DNA of 44,851 nt from JBIYSM02 sp044759095. Its GTDB lineage: Bacteria > Bacillota > Bacilli > Brevibacillales > Brevibacillaceae. Below the pieces are notes generated by a model. It saw only the letters and a program-made list of their open reading frames with translations. It was not told where the DNA came from and made no database searches. This document shows positions 1 through 8,051 of the stretch, piece after piece. Position numbers and translations under genes: made by a program. The DNA lies in NCBI RefSeq assembly GCF_044759095.2, contig NZ_JBIYSM020000038.1, forward strand, positions 1 to 44,851. The letters are read 5' to 3'. Numbering within the stretch: position 1 is the stretch's first letter; each line of letters begins with the position of its first letter.

Positions 1-61
1 GGATTGGTTCAGGGAGAAGGGTATCCCACAATGTGATTTGCTCGTTACGAAGTTTTAACAT
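1..61 (-). CDS. Probable transposase, N-terminal fragment (cut by window edge)
   Basis: Leftward reading frame starting at ATG 61, preceded by a good ribosome binding site (GAGGTGAG, 74 down to 67). The 20 visible residues begin MLKLRNEQITLWDTLLPE. This start resembles DDE transposases whose N-terminus runs LWDTLLPEE and then a helical segment; the family (perhaps ISNCY- or IS5-like) is a guess from memory. Only the first 20 codons lie in the window, so catalytic residues cannot be checked. If correct, the stretch 62 to about 227 is the upstream end of an insertion sequence, which would explain why the 26-bp repeat at 228 begins abruptly. Confidence 0.5.
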   Translation of the reverse strand, partial: MLKLRNEQITLWDTLLPEPI

Positions 62-227
62 AATCGCTCACCTCAAAAAGGATTTTCGAGGAGCACTGTT
101 GAATTTCTTTAAGAAGAAAGGAATTCAGTCCCTCTTTTTGGATGTATTGCCTCGACAACACTACTTCCATTTAGAGAGCTGAATTCCTTTTGTTTTTGAC
201 TTACCCCAGGAATTTTTCAGGGGAAAC
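62..227. other. Non-coding stretch, probable end of an insertion sequence
   Basis: No credible gene is visible. The stretch contains a 12-bp perfect inverted repeat (117-128 and 179-190) with a loop of about 50 bases, and a small hairpin (CCCC/GGGG) at about 204-223. It lies between the start of the probable transposase and the point where homology to a second genomic site begins (228). That fits the terminal region of an insertion sequence, but I could not identify terminal inverted repeats without the other end. Confidence 0.35.
117..190. repeat. 12-bp perfect inverted repeat, possible large hairpin
   Basis: AAAGGAATTCAG at 117-128 is the exact reverse complement of CTGAATTCCTTT at 179-190. 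The right arm is followed by TTGTTTTTG. It could be a long-loop terminator or part of an insertion-sequence end. Confidence 0.5.
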
Positions 228-253
228 TAGCTAATGCCGGGTGGGTTTTCTTA
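228..253 (+). repeat. 26-bp direct repeat, copy 1
   Basis: This segment (starting TAGCTAATGCC, ending TTTTCTTA) is identical over 26 bases to 14681-14706. At the second site it forms the 3' arm and T-run of a structured element. Here the matching 5' arm is missing, so copy 1 looks like a truncated copy, possibly cut by the adjacent probable insertion sequence. Confidence 0.8.
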
Positions 254-277
254 GTTGTAGCGCCGCAACTTTTTTTT
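253..277 (+). terminator. Rho-independent terminator candidate
   Basis: AGTTGT and GCAACT (253-258 and 265-270) form a 6-bp stem with a 6-base loop, followed by seven more Ts. It lies upstream of the large repeat gene and could isolate it from transcription entering from the left. Confidence 0.55.
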
Positions 278-358
278 CAAGTGGCTGTGCCCAACCATAG
301 GTGTTTTGAATATGTTACAGGAGGACATGGATTTGAGTTCAGAAGGGAAGGAGACAGC

Positions 359-3300
359 ATGGCAAAACCAAACCGCCGAAAATTGGGCAAGACGTGGAAG
401 CAGAAGAACGAGCCCTTGGATGATTTTTCGCAGATTGATCCGCCCGAGGAGGAGCTGGACTGGATGGACAATCTGGAAGATGATTCATTTATCGAGTTAG
501 CGGAAAAACCGCCGCAGCCTTCTTCATCCGCACCTGCGCAAACACCCGCACCGGTCCCTCCTCCGGTAAAAAAAGCCATTTATCCTCCGTTGAAGATGGT
601 GCCGAAATCGGGAGCTACCTCCAATCAGACCAAGTTTTCAAAAGTGATCAAAGAGCGCAAAAATGAACGTGATCTCGGCTTCGTCTACACTGATGATCTG
701 ACAGATCAGGTGGTGACGAACGAAAAAATAGCCAACCGTGCGATTGATGCTTCCAAGATCAAGCCAGGCACCATCGATACCGGCCTGTTAAGAGACTATG
801 CAGTAGACAGCTCCAAGCTGGCCGATTACAGTGTCACTTCTGAAAAGCTTGCGCCGTACTCCATCTTGGCAGAGCACTTGAACCGCAATATCATTTCCAG
901 CGATATGATACAGGACAGGGCTATCTCTGGAGAAAAGCTGATGAACAACAGTATCACCTCGGAAAAACTGGCTGATAAGACGATTGATTCCATGAAATTT
1001 GCAGAAGGATGCATTCAGACGAAGCACATTCAGCCAGAATCCATTACAGAAGAATTGATTCAGGATCAGGCCATTACCACCGATAAGATTAAAACGGGCG
1101 CCATTCTAACAAACAATTTGGCCAACTACGTGATCAACACTGTGAAGCTGGAGGACGGGGCGGTTACCACCGACAAAATCCGAGACGGCGCAGTGACGGG
1201 CAGCAAGCTGGAAGAAGAGAGCGTAGAGGCCCACCACATTAAGTTCAAATCGATCAACCACAACCACTTGATGGAAGGGATCGTGAAAAGCGAAAATCTG
1301 GCTGCGGGCAGCGTGAAGGAAGAACACCTCGCAGATGATGCAATCAGCACCCGGCACCTGCAGGAAGGTGCTGTCAATTCCGTTCAACTGGCGCCAGGAG
1401 CCATTACGACAGAAAAGCTCGACAACCAGTCCATCACTTCAGACAAGTTGGCAAAAGAGTCGGTAGGAGCGGCTCATTTGCAAATTTCTTCCGTACAAAC
1501 AAGCCATTTGCACGATCATTCCGTCACAACCAAGAAAATCGGCGATCAGCAGGTAACGACCAACAAACTTGCGGATTACTCGGTGACCCAAGAGAAACTG
1601 GCGGGAAGAAGTGTTTACAGCCAGCACCTGATGGATGAATCCATTCAGTCTAAGCATTTGCAGGATGAATCAGTGACAAAGGATAAACTGGCGAAGAGAT
1701 CCATCCTTTTCAACCATTTGAATGAACGAATTATCGGCCACAGCCACATACAAGACGGCGTCATTCACACGAACAACCTGGCCGACCATGCTGTTACCAC
1801 TTCGAAGCTGGCAACCGAGTCGGTTTCGACCGACAAAATTACCGATCAGAGCATTACCACCACGAAACTGACAGATAACTCGGTAACATCACCAAAAGTA
1901 GCGACGGAAGCCATTAAAAACAGACACCTTGCCCGCGGATCGGTCACCAATGAGAAAATCGCGGAAAAATCGATACATTCGCACCATCTGAACACAAACA
2001 TTGTCGGGAGTGAACACCTGCAGGTAAAAGCCATTTCCGGAGACAAGTTGCAGGACCTGTCGGTTACACGAGAAAAATTGGCCGACCGCAGTGTCGATTC
2101 CAACAAATTGGAGCTTGGGTCCGTCACTTTTGATCACCTGGCAGACGGTGTCATCACCAGCGAAAAACTGGCAGACGACATTATCCAGTCCCGTCACATT
2201 ACAGATAAGTCGATTTCGCCGAATCATATACAGGATGACTCGATCGACTCTCATAAGCTCCAAAACGGTTCGGTGACCCGGGATAAATTGGCGGATGGCA
2301 GCATCTCCTCCAACAAGCTGGATAAGAGCGTGGTTTCAACCGAACATATCATGGACGGCGCCATCACGAGACACAAACTAGGCAACCATGCGGTACAGGC
2401 GCATCACATCGGGAACTACAGCATCGGCTCCGAGCATATCGCGGAAAAGGCGATAAAAAACGTTCACCTGCTGAATGAATCTGTAACCAAGGAAAAACTG
2501 GCTGATCGCAGTGTTACGGCCGAAAAACTGAATGTACAGTCCGTGACGACGGCTCATTTGCTTGATGGCACCATTACCAGTGAGAAACTGGTGAATCACG
2601 CTGTTCAAACCCGGCATGTTGAAAACAATGCGATTAAAACGAATCACATACAGGACAACGCCATATCCACTGAAAAATTGCAGAACGAGTCGGTTACCAA
2701 AGAGAAGATCGCCGATAAGAGCATTACCGCTTCCAAGCTGGACGCTGCATCCGTTGCCGCCATTCACCTGATGAACGGAGTCGTTACCAGCGATAAACTC
2801 GTGGATCATGCAGTGAACTCCCAGCACATCCAGACGAGCGCCATTAAAACGGAACACATACAAAACGAATCGATTTCCACCCAAAAACTGCAAAACGAAT
2901 CCGTAACCAAGGAAAAACTGGCCGATCGCTGCATCAATGCGGCCAAACTGGACATTGCGTCGGTCACGACAAGCCACCTGATGGATCGAGTGGTAACCAG
3001 TGAAAAACTGGATAACAACGCCGTGCAGTCCTGCCATATCGAAACCGGCTCCGTTTTGAACAGTCACATCCAGGATCTTGCGGTTACGCAGGAGAAAATC
3101 CTGAACGGGGCCATCACAACCGATAAACTGGCTGATGCCTCCATTACCTCTTCGAAGCTGTCGGCTTCTTCCGTTGCGCTTGAACATATTGCAAACGGTG
3201 CGGTTACAAGTCAGAAACTGGCCAACGAAGCCATTCAGCCGAACCATATCAGCAACCAGGCCATTCGAAACAACCATATTTTGGATCATACCATTGCAAC

Positions 3301-5350
3301 GGAAAAACTGCGGGACGAAGCCGTTACACGCAACAAAATCGCTGATAAAAGCATCGATTCGTCCAAACTGCAGAACGGCTCGATCACTGCCGAGCACCTG
3401 ACAGAAGGTGCGGTAACAGCGGAAAAGCTGGCCAAACAAGTGCTGCAGACGGAACACCTGAACAGCCATATCATCGGCACGACGCACATCCAGGACGGAG
3501 CGATTACCACCGAAAAACTGCAGAATGAGTCCGTAACCAAAGAAAAAATAGCCGATCGAAGCATCAATTCGGCCAAGATCGACATCGGTTCCATCACGAC
3601 GAACCATCTGGCGGATGGAGTCATCACCAGTGATAAGCTGGTCTATAACGCGGTGAAGCCGGGTCATATTCTCAACGGATCCGTTACGACTGATAAGCTG
3701 CAAAACAAGGGCGTAACGAGGGAAAAACTGGCTGATCGCAGCATCAATGCAGAAAAATTGGACGTCGAAGCAGTAACCACAAGCCATTTGATGGACCGTG
3801 CGGTGACCAGCGAGAAGCTGGAAAACAACGCTGTTCAGTTTTACCATATTGAAAATGGCGCGATCATGGCTGCCCATATCCAGGACAGCGCCGTGACGGC
3901 AGAGAAAATTCAGGACGAAACGATTACAAGCGCAAAGCTGGCCGATGCTTCGATCATCTCTTCCAAACTGGCGGCATCATCCGTCAAGCCGGAGCACATC
4001 GAGGACTCCGCCATAACGAGTGAAAAGCTGGCGATACAATCAATTCACTCCGATCATCTCGGCGAAGGCGCCATTCAATCCAGGCACATTCTCGAAAACG
4101 CCGTAACGACGGATAAGATTCAGGACGAAGCGGTCACTCGAGAAAAAATGGCAAAGGCAAGCGTGGATTCAGCCATACTGGATCGGTTTGCCGTTACTGC
4201 CGATCACTTGGCAGACGGTGCTGTCACTTCAGAAAAGCTGGCGCAAGACGTTCTGCAGTCGAAACATGTAGGCGACAACCTGATCGAAACCAGGCACATT
4301 CAGGACAACGCCATCATCACGGAGAAGCTTAGGAACGATTCCGTAACCAAAGAGAAAATTGCCGATCGAAGTATTGACGCATCCAAAATCGATATCGGAT
4401 CCGTCATAACGAATCACTTGGCAGACGGTGTCATTACGAGTGAGAAACTGGCAAACAATGCTGTCACGCCTGAAAAACTGCGCAATGGATCCATTACGAA
4501 AGAAAAACTGGCGGATCGCAGCATTGATTCCAGCAAAATTGAGCTGAATTCCATTACCGCCAACCACTTGGTTGATGGAGTGGTGACCTCAGATAAGATC
4601 GTCAACAACTCTGTAACAACCGAGAAGGTAAGAAATGGATCAATTACGCGGGATAAACTGGCTGAGAAAAGCGTGGATGGAAGCAAGCTGACCCCCTCTT
4701 CCGTTACTTCTCTCCACGTCGCCAGCGAAGCGATTACGAGAGAAAAGCTGGCATTTTCACCCGTACAAACGAACAAGACGCTAGCAGAGGTTTACCAGCA
4801 GTTCGGTCTGGTTCCGTTTACGCTTGCCGCACGGGAAGCGTCAACAGACCTCGTCATTCCACTGGAAACGGCATACAGCAGTTCGGCATACGTGGTGGTA
4901 GCCATGACCAATCACCCGGGATGCTACGCCGTTCTGAAGGAATCGACCAAATGGAAAGCCGTTGTTTCCGTGGTTCGAAGCAAGGGAGCGGCAGAAATCA
5001 AAGGGGTTCTCAGTTGGATCGCGATCGGCGAGCAAGGCGATCAAATATGGGATGAGGAAGAAGCCGAACAGACAGATGACAGAGAGGGTAAGCCGACCTA
5101 CGGGGAAGAATCGATTGCTGACAAACAGGTAGTCGCAGAATCAGAATCAGAAACGTCGGAACCGTTTGCCAAGGATACTGCTGTCGAACTGCCGCAAGCC
5201 GAGTCAGCAACGGACGACACGGAGTTCGTTGCGGCTGAAGTCGTTCAGGAAAAGATCGAAAAAGTTGTGGATACGGATAATGATCCGACAGGAGAATCTG
5301 AAAAAGATGAGCGGAAATCCGTAGATGAAGCTGGGCTGCGTATCGTGTAA
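359..5350 (+). CDS. Giant decapeptide-repeat protein (WIAG-tail type)
   Basis: 1663 residues from ATG 359, chosen because GGAAGGAG lies 6 bases upstream; the in-frame GTG 281 has no ribosome binding site and lies just past a terminator. Regions in order: basic and acidic N-terminus (1-60), Pro/Ala-rich linker (about 62-85), 135 consecutive 10-residue units (residues 118-1467) of pattern [SA]-[VI]-x-[TS]-x-[KH]-[LI]-x-x-x, a globular domain (about 1470-1570) ending LSWIAIGEQG, then an Asp/Glu-rich tail. There is no signal peptide or membrane segment. Similar ITTxKIxDG units occur in phage tail-fibre shafts, so a rigid beta-structured rod is likely. The WIAG-tail name is from memory of public annotation. 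The downstream glycosyltransferase cluster suggests a glycosylated spore-surface or envelope fibre; that role is inference. Confidence 0.85.
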   Translation: MAKPNRRKLGKTWKQKNEPLDDFSQIDPPEEELDWMDNLEDDSFIELAEKPPQPSSSAPAQTPAPVPPPVKKAIYPPLKMVPKSGATSNQTKFSKVIKERKNERDLGFVYTDDLTDQVVTNEKIANRAIDASKIKPGTIDTGLLRDYAVDSSKLADYSVTSEKLAPYSILAEHLNRNIISSDMIQDRAISGEKLMNNSITSEKLADKTIDSMKFAEGCIQTKHIQPESITEELIQDQAITTDKIKTGAILTNNLANYVINTVKLEDGAVTTDKIRDGAVTGSKLEEESVEAHHIKFKSINHNHLMEGIVKSENLAAGSVKEEHLADDAISTRHLQEGAVNSVQLAPGAITTEKLDNQSITSDKLAKESVGAAHLQISSVQTSHLHDHSVTTKKIGDQQVTTNKLADYSVTQEKLAGRSVYSQHLMDESIQSKHLQDESVTKDKLAKRSILFNHLNERIIGHSHIQDGVIHTNNLADHAVTTSKLATESVSTDKITDQSITTTKLTDNSVTSPKVATEAIKNRHLARGSVTNEKIAEKSIHSHHLNTNIVGSEHLQVKAISGDKLQDLSVTREKLADRSVDSNKLELGSVTFDHLADGVITSEKLADDIIQSRHITDKSISPNHIQDDSIDSHKLQNGSVTRDKLADGSISSNKLDKSVVSTEHIMDGAITRHKLGNHAVQAHHIGNYSIGSEHIAEKAIKNVHLLNESVTKEKLADRSVTAEKLNVQSVTTAHLLDGTITSEKLVNHAVQTRHVENNAIKTNHIQDNAISTEKLQNESVTKEKIADKSITASKLDAASVAAIHLMNGVVTSDKLVDHAVNSQHIQTSAIKTEHIQNESISTQKLQNESVTKEKLADRCINAAKLDIASVTTSHLMDRVVTSEKLDNNAVQSCHIETGSVLNSHIQDLAVTQEKILNGAITTDKLADASITSSKLSASSVALEHIANGAVTSQKLANEAIQPNHISNQAIRNNHILDHTIATEKLRDEAVTRNKIADKSIDSSKLQNGSITAEHLTEGAVTAEKLAKQVLQTEHLNSHIIGTTHIQDGAITTEKLQNESVTKEKIADRSINSAKIDIGSITTNHLADGVITSDKLVYNAVKPGHILNGSVTTDKLQNKGVTREKLADRSINAEKLDVEAVTTSHLMDRAVTSEKLENNAVQFYHIENGAIMAAHIQDSAVTAEKIQDETITSAKLADASIISSKLAASSVKPEHIEDSAITSEKLAIQSIHSDHLGEGAIQSRHILENAVTTDKIQDEAVTREKMAKASVDSAILDRFAVTADHLADGAVTSEKLAQDVLQSKHVGDNLIETRHIQDNAIITEKLRNDSVTKEKIADRSIDASKIDIGSVITNHLADGVITSEKLANNAVTPEKLRNGSITKEKLADRSIDSSKIELNSITANHLVDGVVTSDKIVNNSVTTEKVRNGSITRDKLAEKSVDGSKLTPSSVTSLHVASEAITREKLAFSPVQTNKTLAEVYQQFGLVPFTLAAREASTDLVIPLETAYSSSAYVVVAMTNHPGCYAVLKESTKWKAVVSVVRSKGAAEIKGVLSWIAIGEQGDQIWDEEEAEQTDDREGKPTYGEESIADKQVVAESESETSEPFAKDTAVELPQAESATDDTEFVAAEVVQEKIEKVVDTDNDPTGESEKDERKSVDEAGLRIV
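710..4759 (+). repeat. 135 tandem 30-bp coding units with a 210-bp super-period
   Basis: Codon-level 30-bp periodicity runs from 710 to 4759 with no insertion or deletion that breaks the 10-residue register. From about 1850 the units group in sevens (210 bp, 70 residues), for example at 2060, 2270, 2480, 2690, 2900, 3110 and 3320. Residue 6 of the seven units follows Lys-Lys-His-Lys-His-His-Lys. One block (3530) has six units, and the last blocks are irregular. DNA identity between units is modest, so this is old protein-level duplication and not a recent satellite. Confidence 0.92.
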
Positions 5351-5364
5351 GGGAATAACGGATG

Positions 5365-5392
5365 CCCCTCTCCAGGAAGAGAGGGGTATTTC
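5365..5392 (+). terminator. Rho-independent terminator of the repeat-protein gene
   Basis: CCCCTCT (5365-5371) pairs with AGAGGGG (5380-5386), followed by TATTTCTG. It begins 15 bases after the stop codon, so the repeat protein is transcribed separately from asnS. Confidence 0.8.
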
Positions 5393-5425
5393 TGTTCACA
5401 TGCACCATAAGAAAACATAATAAAT

Positions 5426-5441
5426 CTTATGTTAACATAAG
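5426..5441. promoter_or_regulatory. 16-bp perfect palindrome, candidate operator
   Basis: CTTATGTTAACATAAG is its own reverse complement. It lies 14 bases upstream of the -35 box of the asnS promoter, with a related CATAAG half-site at 5405. The position fits an activator or repressor site; no regulator can be named. Confidence 0.5.
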
Positions 5442-5455
5442 TGTGCTTCTATGCG

Positions 5456-5484
5456 TTGAATTCAGGTTGGACCAATAGTATAAT
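5456..5484 (+). promoter_or_regulatory. Sigma-A promoter for asnS
   Basis: TTGAAT (5456-5461), a 17-base spacer and a perfect TATAAT (5479-5484). The start codon of asnS is 57 bases downstream. There is no room for, and no sign of, a T-box leader. Confidence 0.75.
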
Positions 5485-5540
5485 TGTTTCGATTGATAAG
5501 AAGTTATTGTTCATAAGGCAACAGGGAGGAATACATACCG

Positions 5541-6830
5541 ATGTTAACGACCATCGCCCAAATAGGGCAGCGCGTGGGACAAGAAGTACGTCTGGGTTGC
5601 TGGCTGTACAACAAGCGCAGCAGCGGTAAAATACAATTTTTGCAGCTTCGTGACGGGTCAGGCTTCATTCAGGGTGTTGTGGTTAAGGCTGACGTATCCG
5701 AAGAGGTATGGGAACGGGCTTCTCAGCTGACCCAGGAAAGCTCCCTGTACGTAACCGGCGTGGTCCGTGCGGATGACCGCGCACCGAGCGGTTACGAGCT
5801 GACCGTGACCGGCGTGGAGATCATTCAAATCGCACAGGATTATCCGATTTCCCTGAAGGAACACGGGGTTGACTTCCTGATGGATCACCGTCACCTTTGG
5901 TTGCGCACGCCGCGCCAGCGTGCGATTATGGCGATCCGTTCCGAAGTCATACGTGCCGTTTACGAGTTCTTTCAGCAAAACGGCTTCTACAAGGTGGATC
6001 CGCCAATTCTCACTCCGACTTCTGCTGAAGGTACGACCAACCTGTTCCATACCAAATACTTTGACGAAGACGCCTACCTGTCGCAATCCGGACAGCTGTA
6101 CATGGAAGCGGCAGCGATGGCGCTGGGCCGCGTCTTCTCGTTTGGTCCAACTTTCCGTGCGGAGAAGTCCAAAACGCGCCGTCACCTGATCGAATTTTGG
6201 ATGATTGAGCCGGAGATGGCATTTGTCGATCACGAAGAAAACCTGCGGATTCAAGAACAGTTTGTTACTCACATTGTTCAGTCCGTGCTGAAGAACTGCC
6301 AGCCGGAGCTGAAGACCCTGGAGCGCGATACCAGCAAGCTTGAAAACGTCAAAGCTCCGTTCCCTCGCATTACCTACGATGAAGCGATCGAACTCCTTCA
6401 GGAAAAGGGCAGCGAGATCAAGTGGGGGGACGACTTCGGTGCTCCTGATGAAACCATGATCGCTGAACACTACGACAAGCCTGTCTTTATTACACACTAT
6501 CCGACAGAGATCAAGGCGTTTTACATGAAACCGCATCCTGATCGTCCGGAAGTGGTGCTCTGTGCAGACCTGATCGCCCCGGAGGGCTACGGTGAAATCA
6601 TTGGAGGCAGCCAACGGATTGACGATCCTGCTCTCTTGGAGGCGCGCTTCCAGGAGCACGAACTGTCGGAAGAGGCGTATAAGTGGTACCTCGACCTGCG
6701 CAAATACGGCACTGTGCCGCACTCCGGTTTTGGGTTGGGTCTGGAGCGTACGATCGCGTGGATTTGCGGACTGGATCACGTGCGTGAAACCATTCCGTTC
6801 CCGCGTATGCTGTACCGCTTGTATCCGTAG
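5541..6830 (+). CDS. asnS: Asparagine--tRNA ligase
   Basis: Cytosolic class IIb aminoacyl-tRNA synthetase of 429 residues, the usual bacillar length, charging tRNA-Asn with asparagine using ATP. The N-terminal OB-fold anticodon-binding domain spans roughly residues 1-100 (start MLTTIAQIGQRVGQ). Class II motif 2 is visible at FRAEKSKTRRH (from 205) and motif 3 at GFGLGLERT (396-404). The start is ATG 5541 with AGGGAGG about 11 bases upstream. It has its own sigma-A promoter and a terminator, and is followed by dnaD as in Bacillus. Asp-specific synthetases share the fold, but length and lineage context favour AsnRS. Confidence 0.96.
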   Translation: MLTTIAQIGQRVGQEVRLGCWLYNKRSSGKIQFLQLRDGSGFIQGVVVKADVSEEVWERASQLTQESSLYVTGVVRADDRAPSGYELTVTGVEIIQIAQDYPISLKEHGVDFLMDHRHLWLRTPRQRAIMAIRSEVIRAVYEFFQQNGFYKVDPPILTPTSAEGTTNLFHTKYFDEDAYLSQSGQLYMEAAAMALGRVFSFGPTFRAEKSKTRRHLIEFWMIEPEMAFVDHEENLRIQEQFVTHIVQSVLKNCQPELKTLERDTSKLENVKAPFPRITYDEAIELLQEKGSEIKWGDDFGAPDETMIAEHYDKPVFITHYPTEIKAFYMKPHPDRPEVVLCADLIAPEGYGEIIGGSQRIDDPALLEARFQEHELSEEAYKWYLDLRKYGTVPHSGFGLGLERTIAWICGLDHVRETIPFPRMLYRLYP

Positions 6831-6838
6831 GACACAAA

Positions 6839-6872
6839 CCCTGTTGCCGCCGGCAGCAGGGCTTTCCTTTTT
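6839..6872 (+). terminator. Rho-independent terminator after asnS
   Basis: CCCTGTTGCC (6839-6848) pairs with GGCAGCAGGG (6852-6861) with one G-U pair, followed by a T-rich run. It starts 8 bases after the asnS stop. Confidence 0.85.
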
Positions 6873-6923
6873 GCCTGCGTCCCTGCACCGCTTGCCAATC
6901 TACAAATGAGGTGGACGTTATTC

Positions 6924-7610
6924 ATGGATTCGCATATTCTTCAGTTGTTGCAAGAAGGCGCAACTTCTGTTTCCAATCTCTTGCTAAAACGATACAAGCA
7001 CATGTCATTGGCTGACGAGGAAATGATGCTGATCATTCATCTGCTATCGTTTCAGCAGGAGGGCAACCGCTTTCCGACATTACAGGAGCTGGAAGAGCGC
7101 ATGTCTGTTACACAGGTGCGGCTGATTCAGCTGTTGCAAAAACTGATCAAGGAGGAGTGGCTGAGCATTGACGAATACGTTGATCCGCAAACCGGTCTTC
7201 GTCATGAGCAGTACAATCTTGGCCCTCTCTACCGAAAACTCTACCAAAATGTACGGGAACAGTTCGCTGCAACACGCATCGTTGATCCGCTGACGGAAAC
7301 TTTCTCGGAAACGGCTGCTAGCGCTGCGTATCAAACGGAAGGTCTGTACGGACAGTTCGAGCAGGCGTTTGGCAGGCCATTGTCGCCGTTTGAAATGGAG
7401 ACGATCCAGATGTGGACAGAGGAAGACCGTTATTCTGAAGAGTTGATTGTGACGGCTCTGCGTGAGGCAGCCGCCGTTGGAAAACTGTATATTCGTTATA
7501 TTGACCGCATCTTGTTGGAATGGCAAAAACAGCAGATTACCAGTGCAGAGGAGGCCCGTCACTACAGTCTGCGCTTTCGCCGTCACCTTCCTGCCCGCGA
7601 TTATCGTTAA
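6924..7610 (+). CDS. dnaD: DnaD family replication-initiation protein
   Basis: 228 residues from ATG 6924, chosen because GAGGTGG (6908-6914) lies 9 bases upstream; ATG 6906 has no ribosome binding site. The N-terminal winged-helix region (about 1-100; LAD-EEMMLIIHLLSF then an HTH with LEERMSVTQVRLIQLLQKL) mediates oligomerisation in this family. The C-terminal DnaB_2/DnaD domain contains YIRYIDRILLEW, the family's YxxxIL-W helix. DnaD helps load the helicase at oriC and at restart sites. The asnS-dnaD order is as in Bacillus, but nth, which follows dnaD in Bacillus subtilis, is absent here. A strong terminator overlaps the stop codon. Confidence 0.9.
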   Translation: MDSHILQLLQEGATSVSNLLLKRYKHMSLADEEMMLIIHLLSFQQEGNRFPTLQELEERMSVTQVRLIQLLQKLIKEEWLSIDEYVDPQTGLRHEQYNLGPLYRKLYQNVREQFAATRIVDPLTETFSETAASAAYQTEGLYGQFEQAFGRPLSPFEMETIQMWTEEDRYSEELIVTALREAAAVGKLYIRYIDRILLEWQKQQITSAEEARHYSLRFRRHLPARDYR

Positions 7611-7646
7611 CCGCTGTGAAACCCTGGTTTCACAGCGGTTTTCTTT
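7609..7646 (+). terminator. Strong rho-independent terminator after dnaD
   Basis: A 15-base arm (from 7609) pairs perfectly with 7626-7640 and is followed by TTCTTT. It overlaps the last bases of the dnaD stop codon. Confidence 0.9.
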
Positions 7647-7721
7647 CCCCCTGACAAGTACCCATTGTACTTTGCATTCATACGATGTAGGGAGAATTTC
7701 TAGGTTGGAGGTATGCATTTC

Positions 7722-8051
7722 ATGGAAAAGCGCAAACGTATGGATCAATCCCACTGGGTGACGCCCGGTGTATTCTCCGGCAGCTACACCGTTGAGGAAG
7801 CTGTGGAACGAATCACGTCTACCAAGCAGATGGAATCGATCAACCACACGACAGACGATTCGGTCTGGAAGGAACGACTGGAGCTTCTGGAATCGAGATT
7901 AACGGAACTGACTCACACGCTCTCCTCCATGGAGAAGCACTGGAAAAGTATGGAGGAAGAGAATAAAAAAGAGCGTCAGCATCTCTATCATGTGGTGCTT
8001 TCCCTTAAAAAAGAGTGGGAGAAAGAACGAGATGCACATCGCCATAATTAG
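7722..8051 (+). CDS. Small coiled-coil protein of unknown function
   Basis: 109 residues from ATG 7722, with TTGGAGGT ending 9 bases upstream; ATG 7713 sits directly against that site and is less likely. The N-terminus (MEKRKRMDQSHWVTPGVFSG) is followed by a strongly charged heptad-rich helix from about residue 50 to the end, a probable coiled coil. No known family is recognised. It is the first gene of the glycosyltransferase cluster and its end overlaps the next gene by 20 bases, so the two are likely translationally coupled. CATACGAT at 7679-7686 resembles the -10 of SigE/SigK promoters, hinting at sporulation expression; the -35 is not convincing. Confidence 0.7.
   Translation: MEKRKRMDQSHWVTPGVFSGSYTVEEAVERITSTKQMESINHTTDDSVWKERLELLESRLTELTHTLSSMEKHWKSMEEENKKERQHLYHVVLSLKKEWEKERDAHRHN

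Noticed and set aside
2378..3877. 499-residue open frame on the minus strand inside the repeat gene
   Set aside because: It is the shadow of the 30-bp repeat: its own 10-residue periodicity mirrors the plus-strand units, and it has no start signals or family resemblance.
710..4759. CRISPR-like array suggested by 30-bp periodicity
   Set aside because: Units are contiguous, divergent in DNA and keep a reading frame; there are no identical repeats with unique spacers and no cas genes.
5400..5540. T-box leader for asnS
   Set aside because: The leader after the promoter is only about 50 bases and lacks the T-box GGTGG motif and a specifier hairpin.
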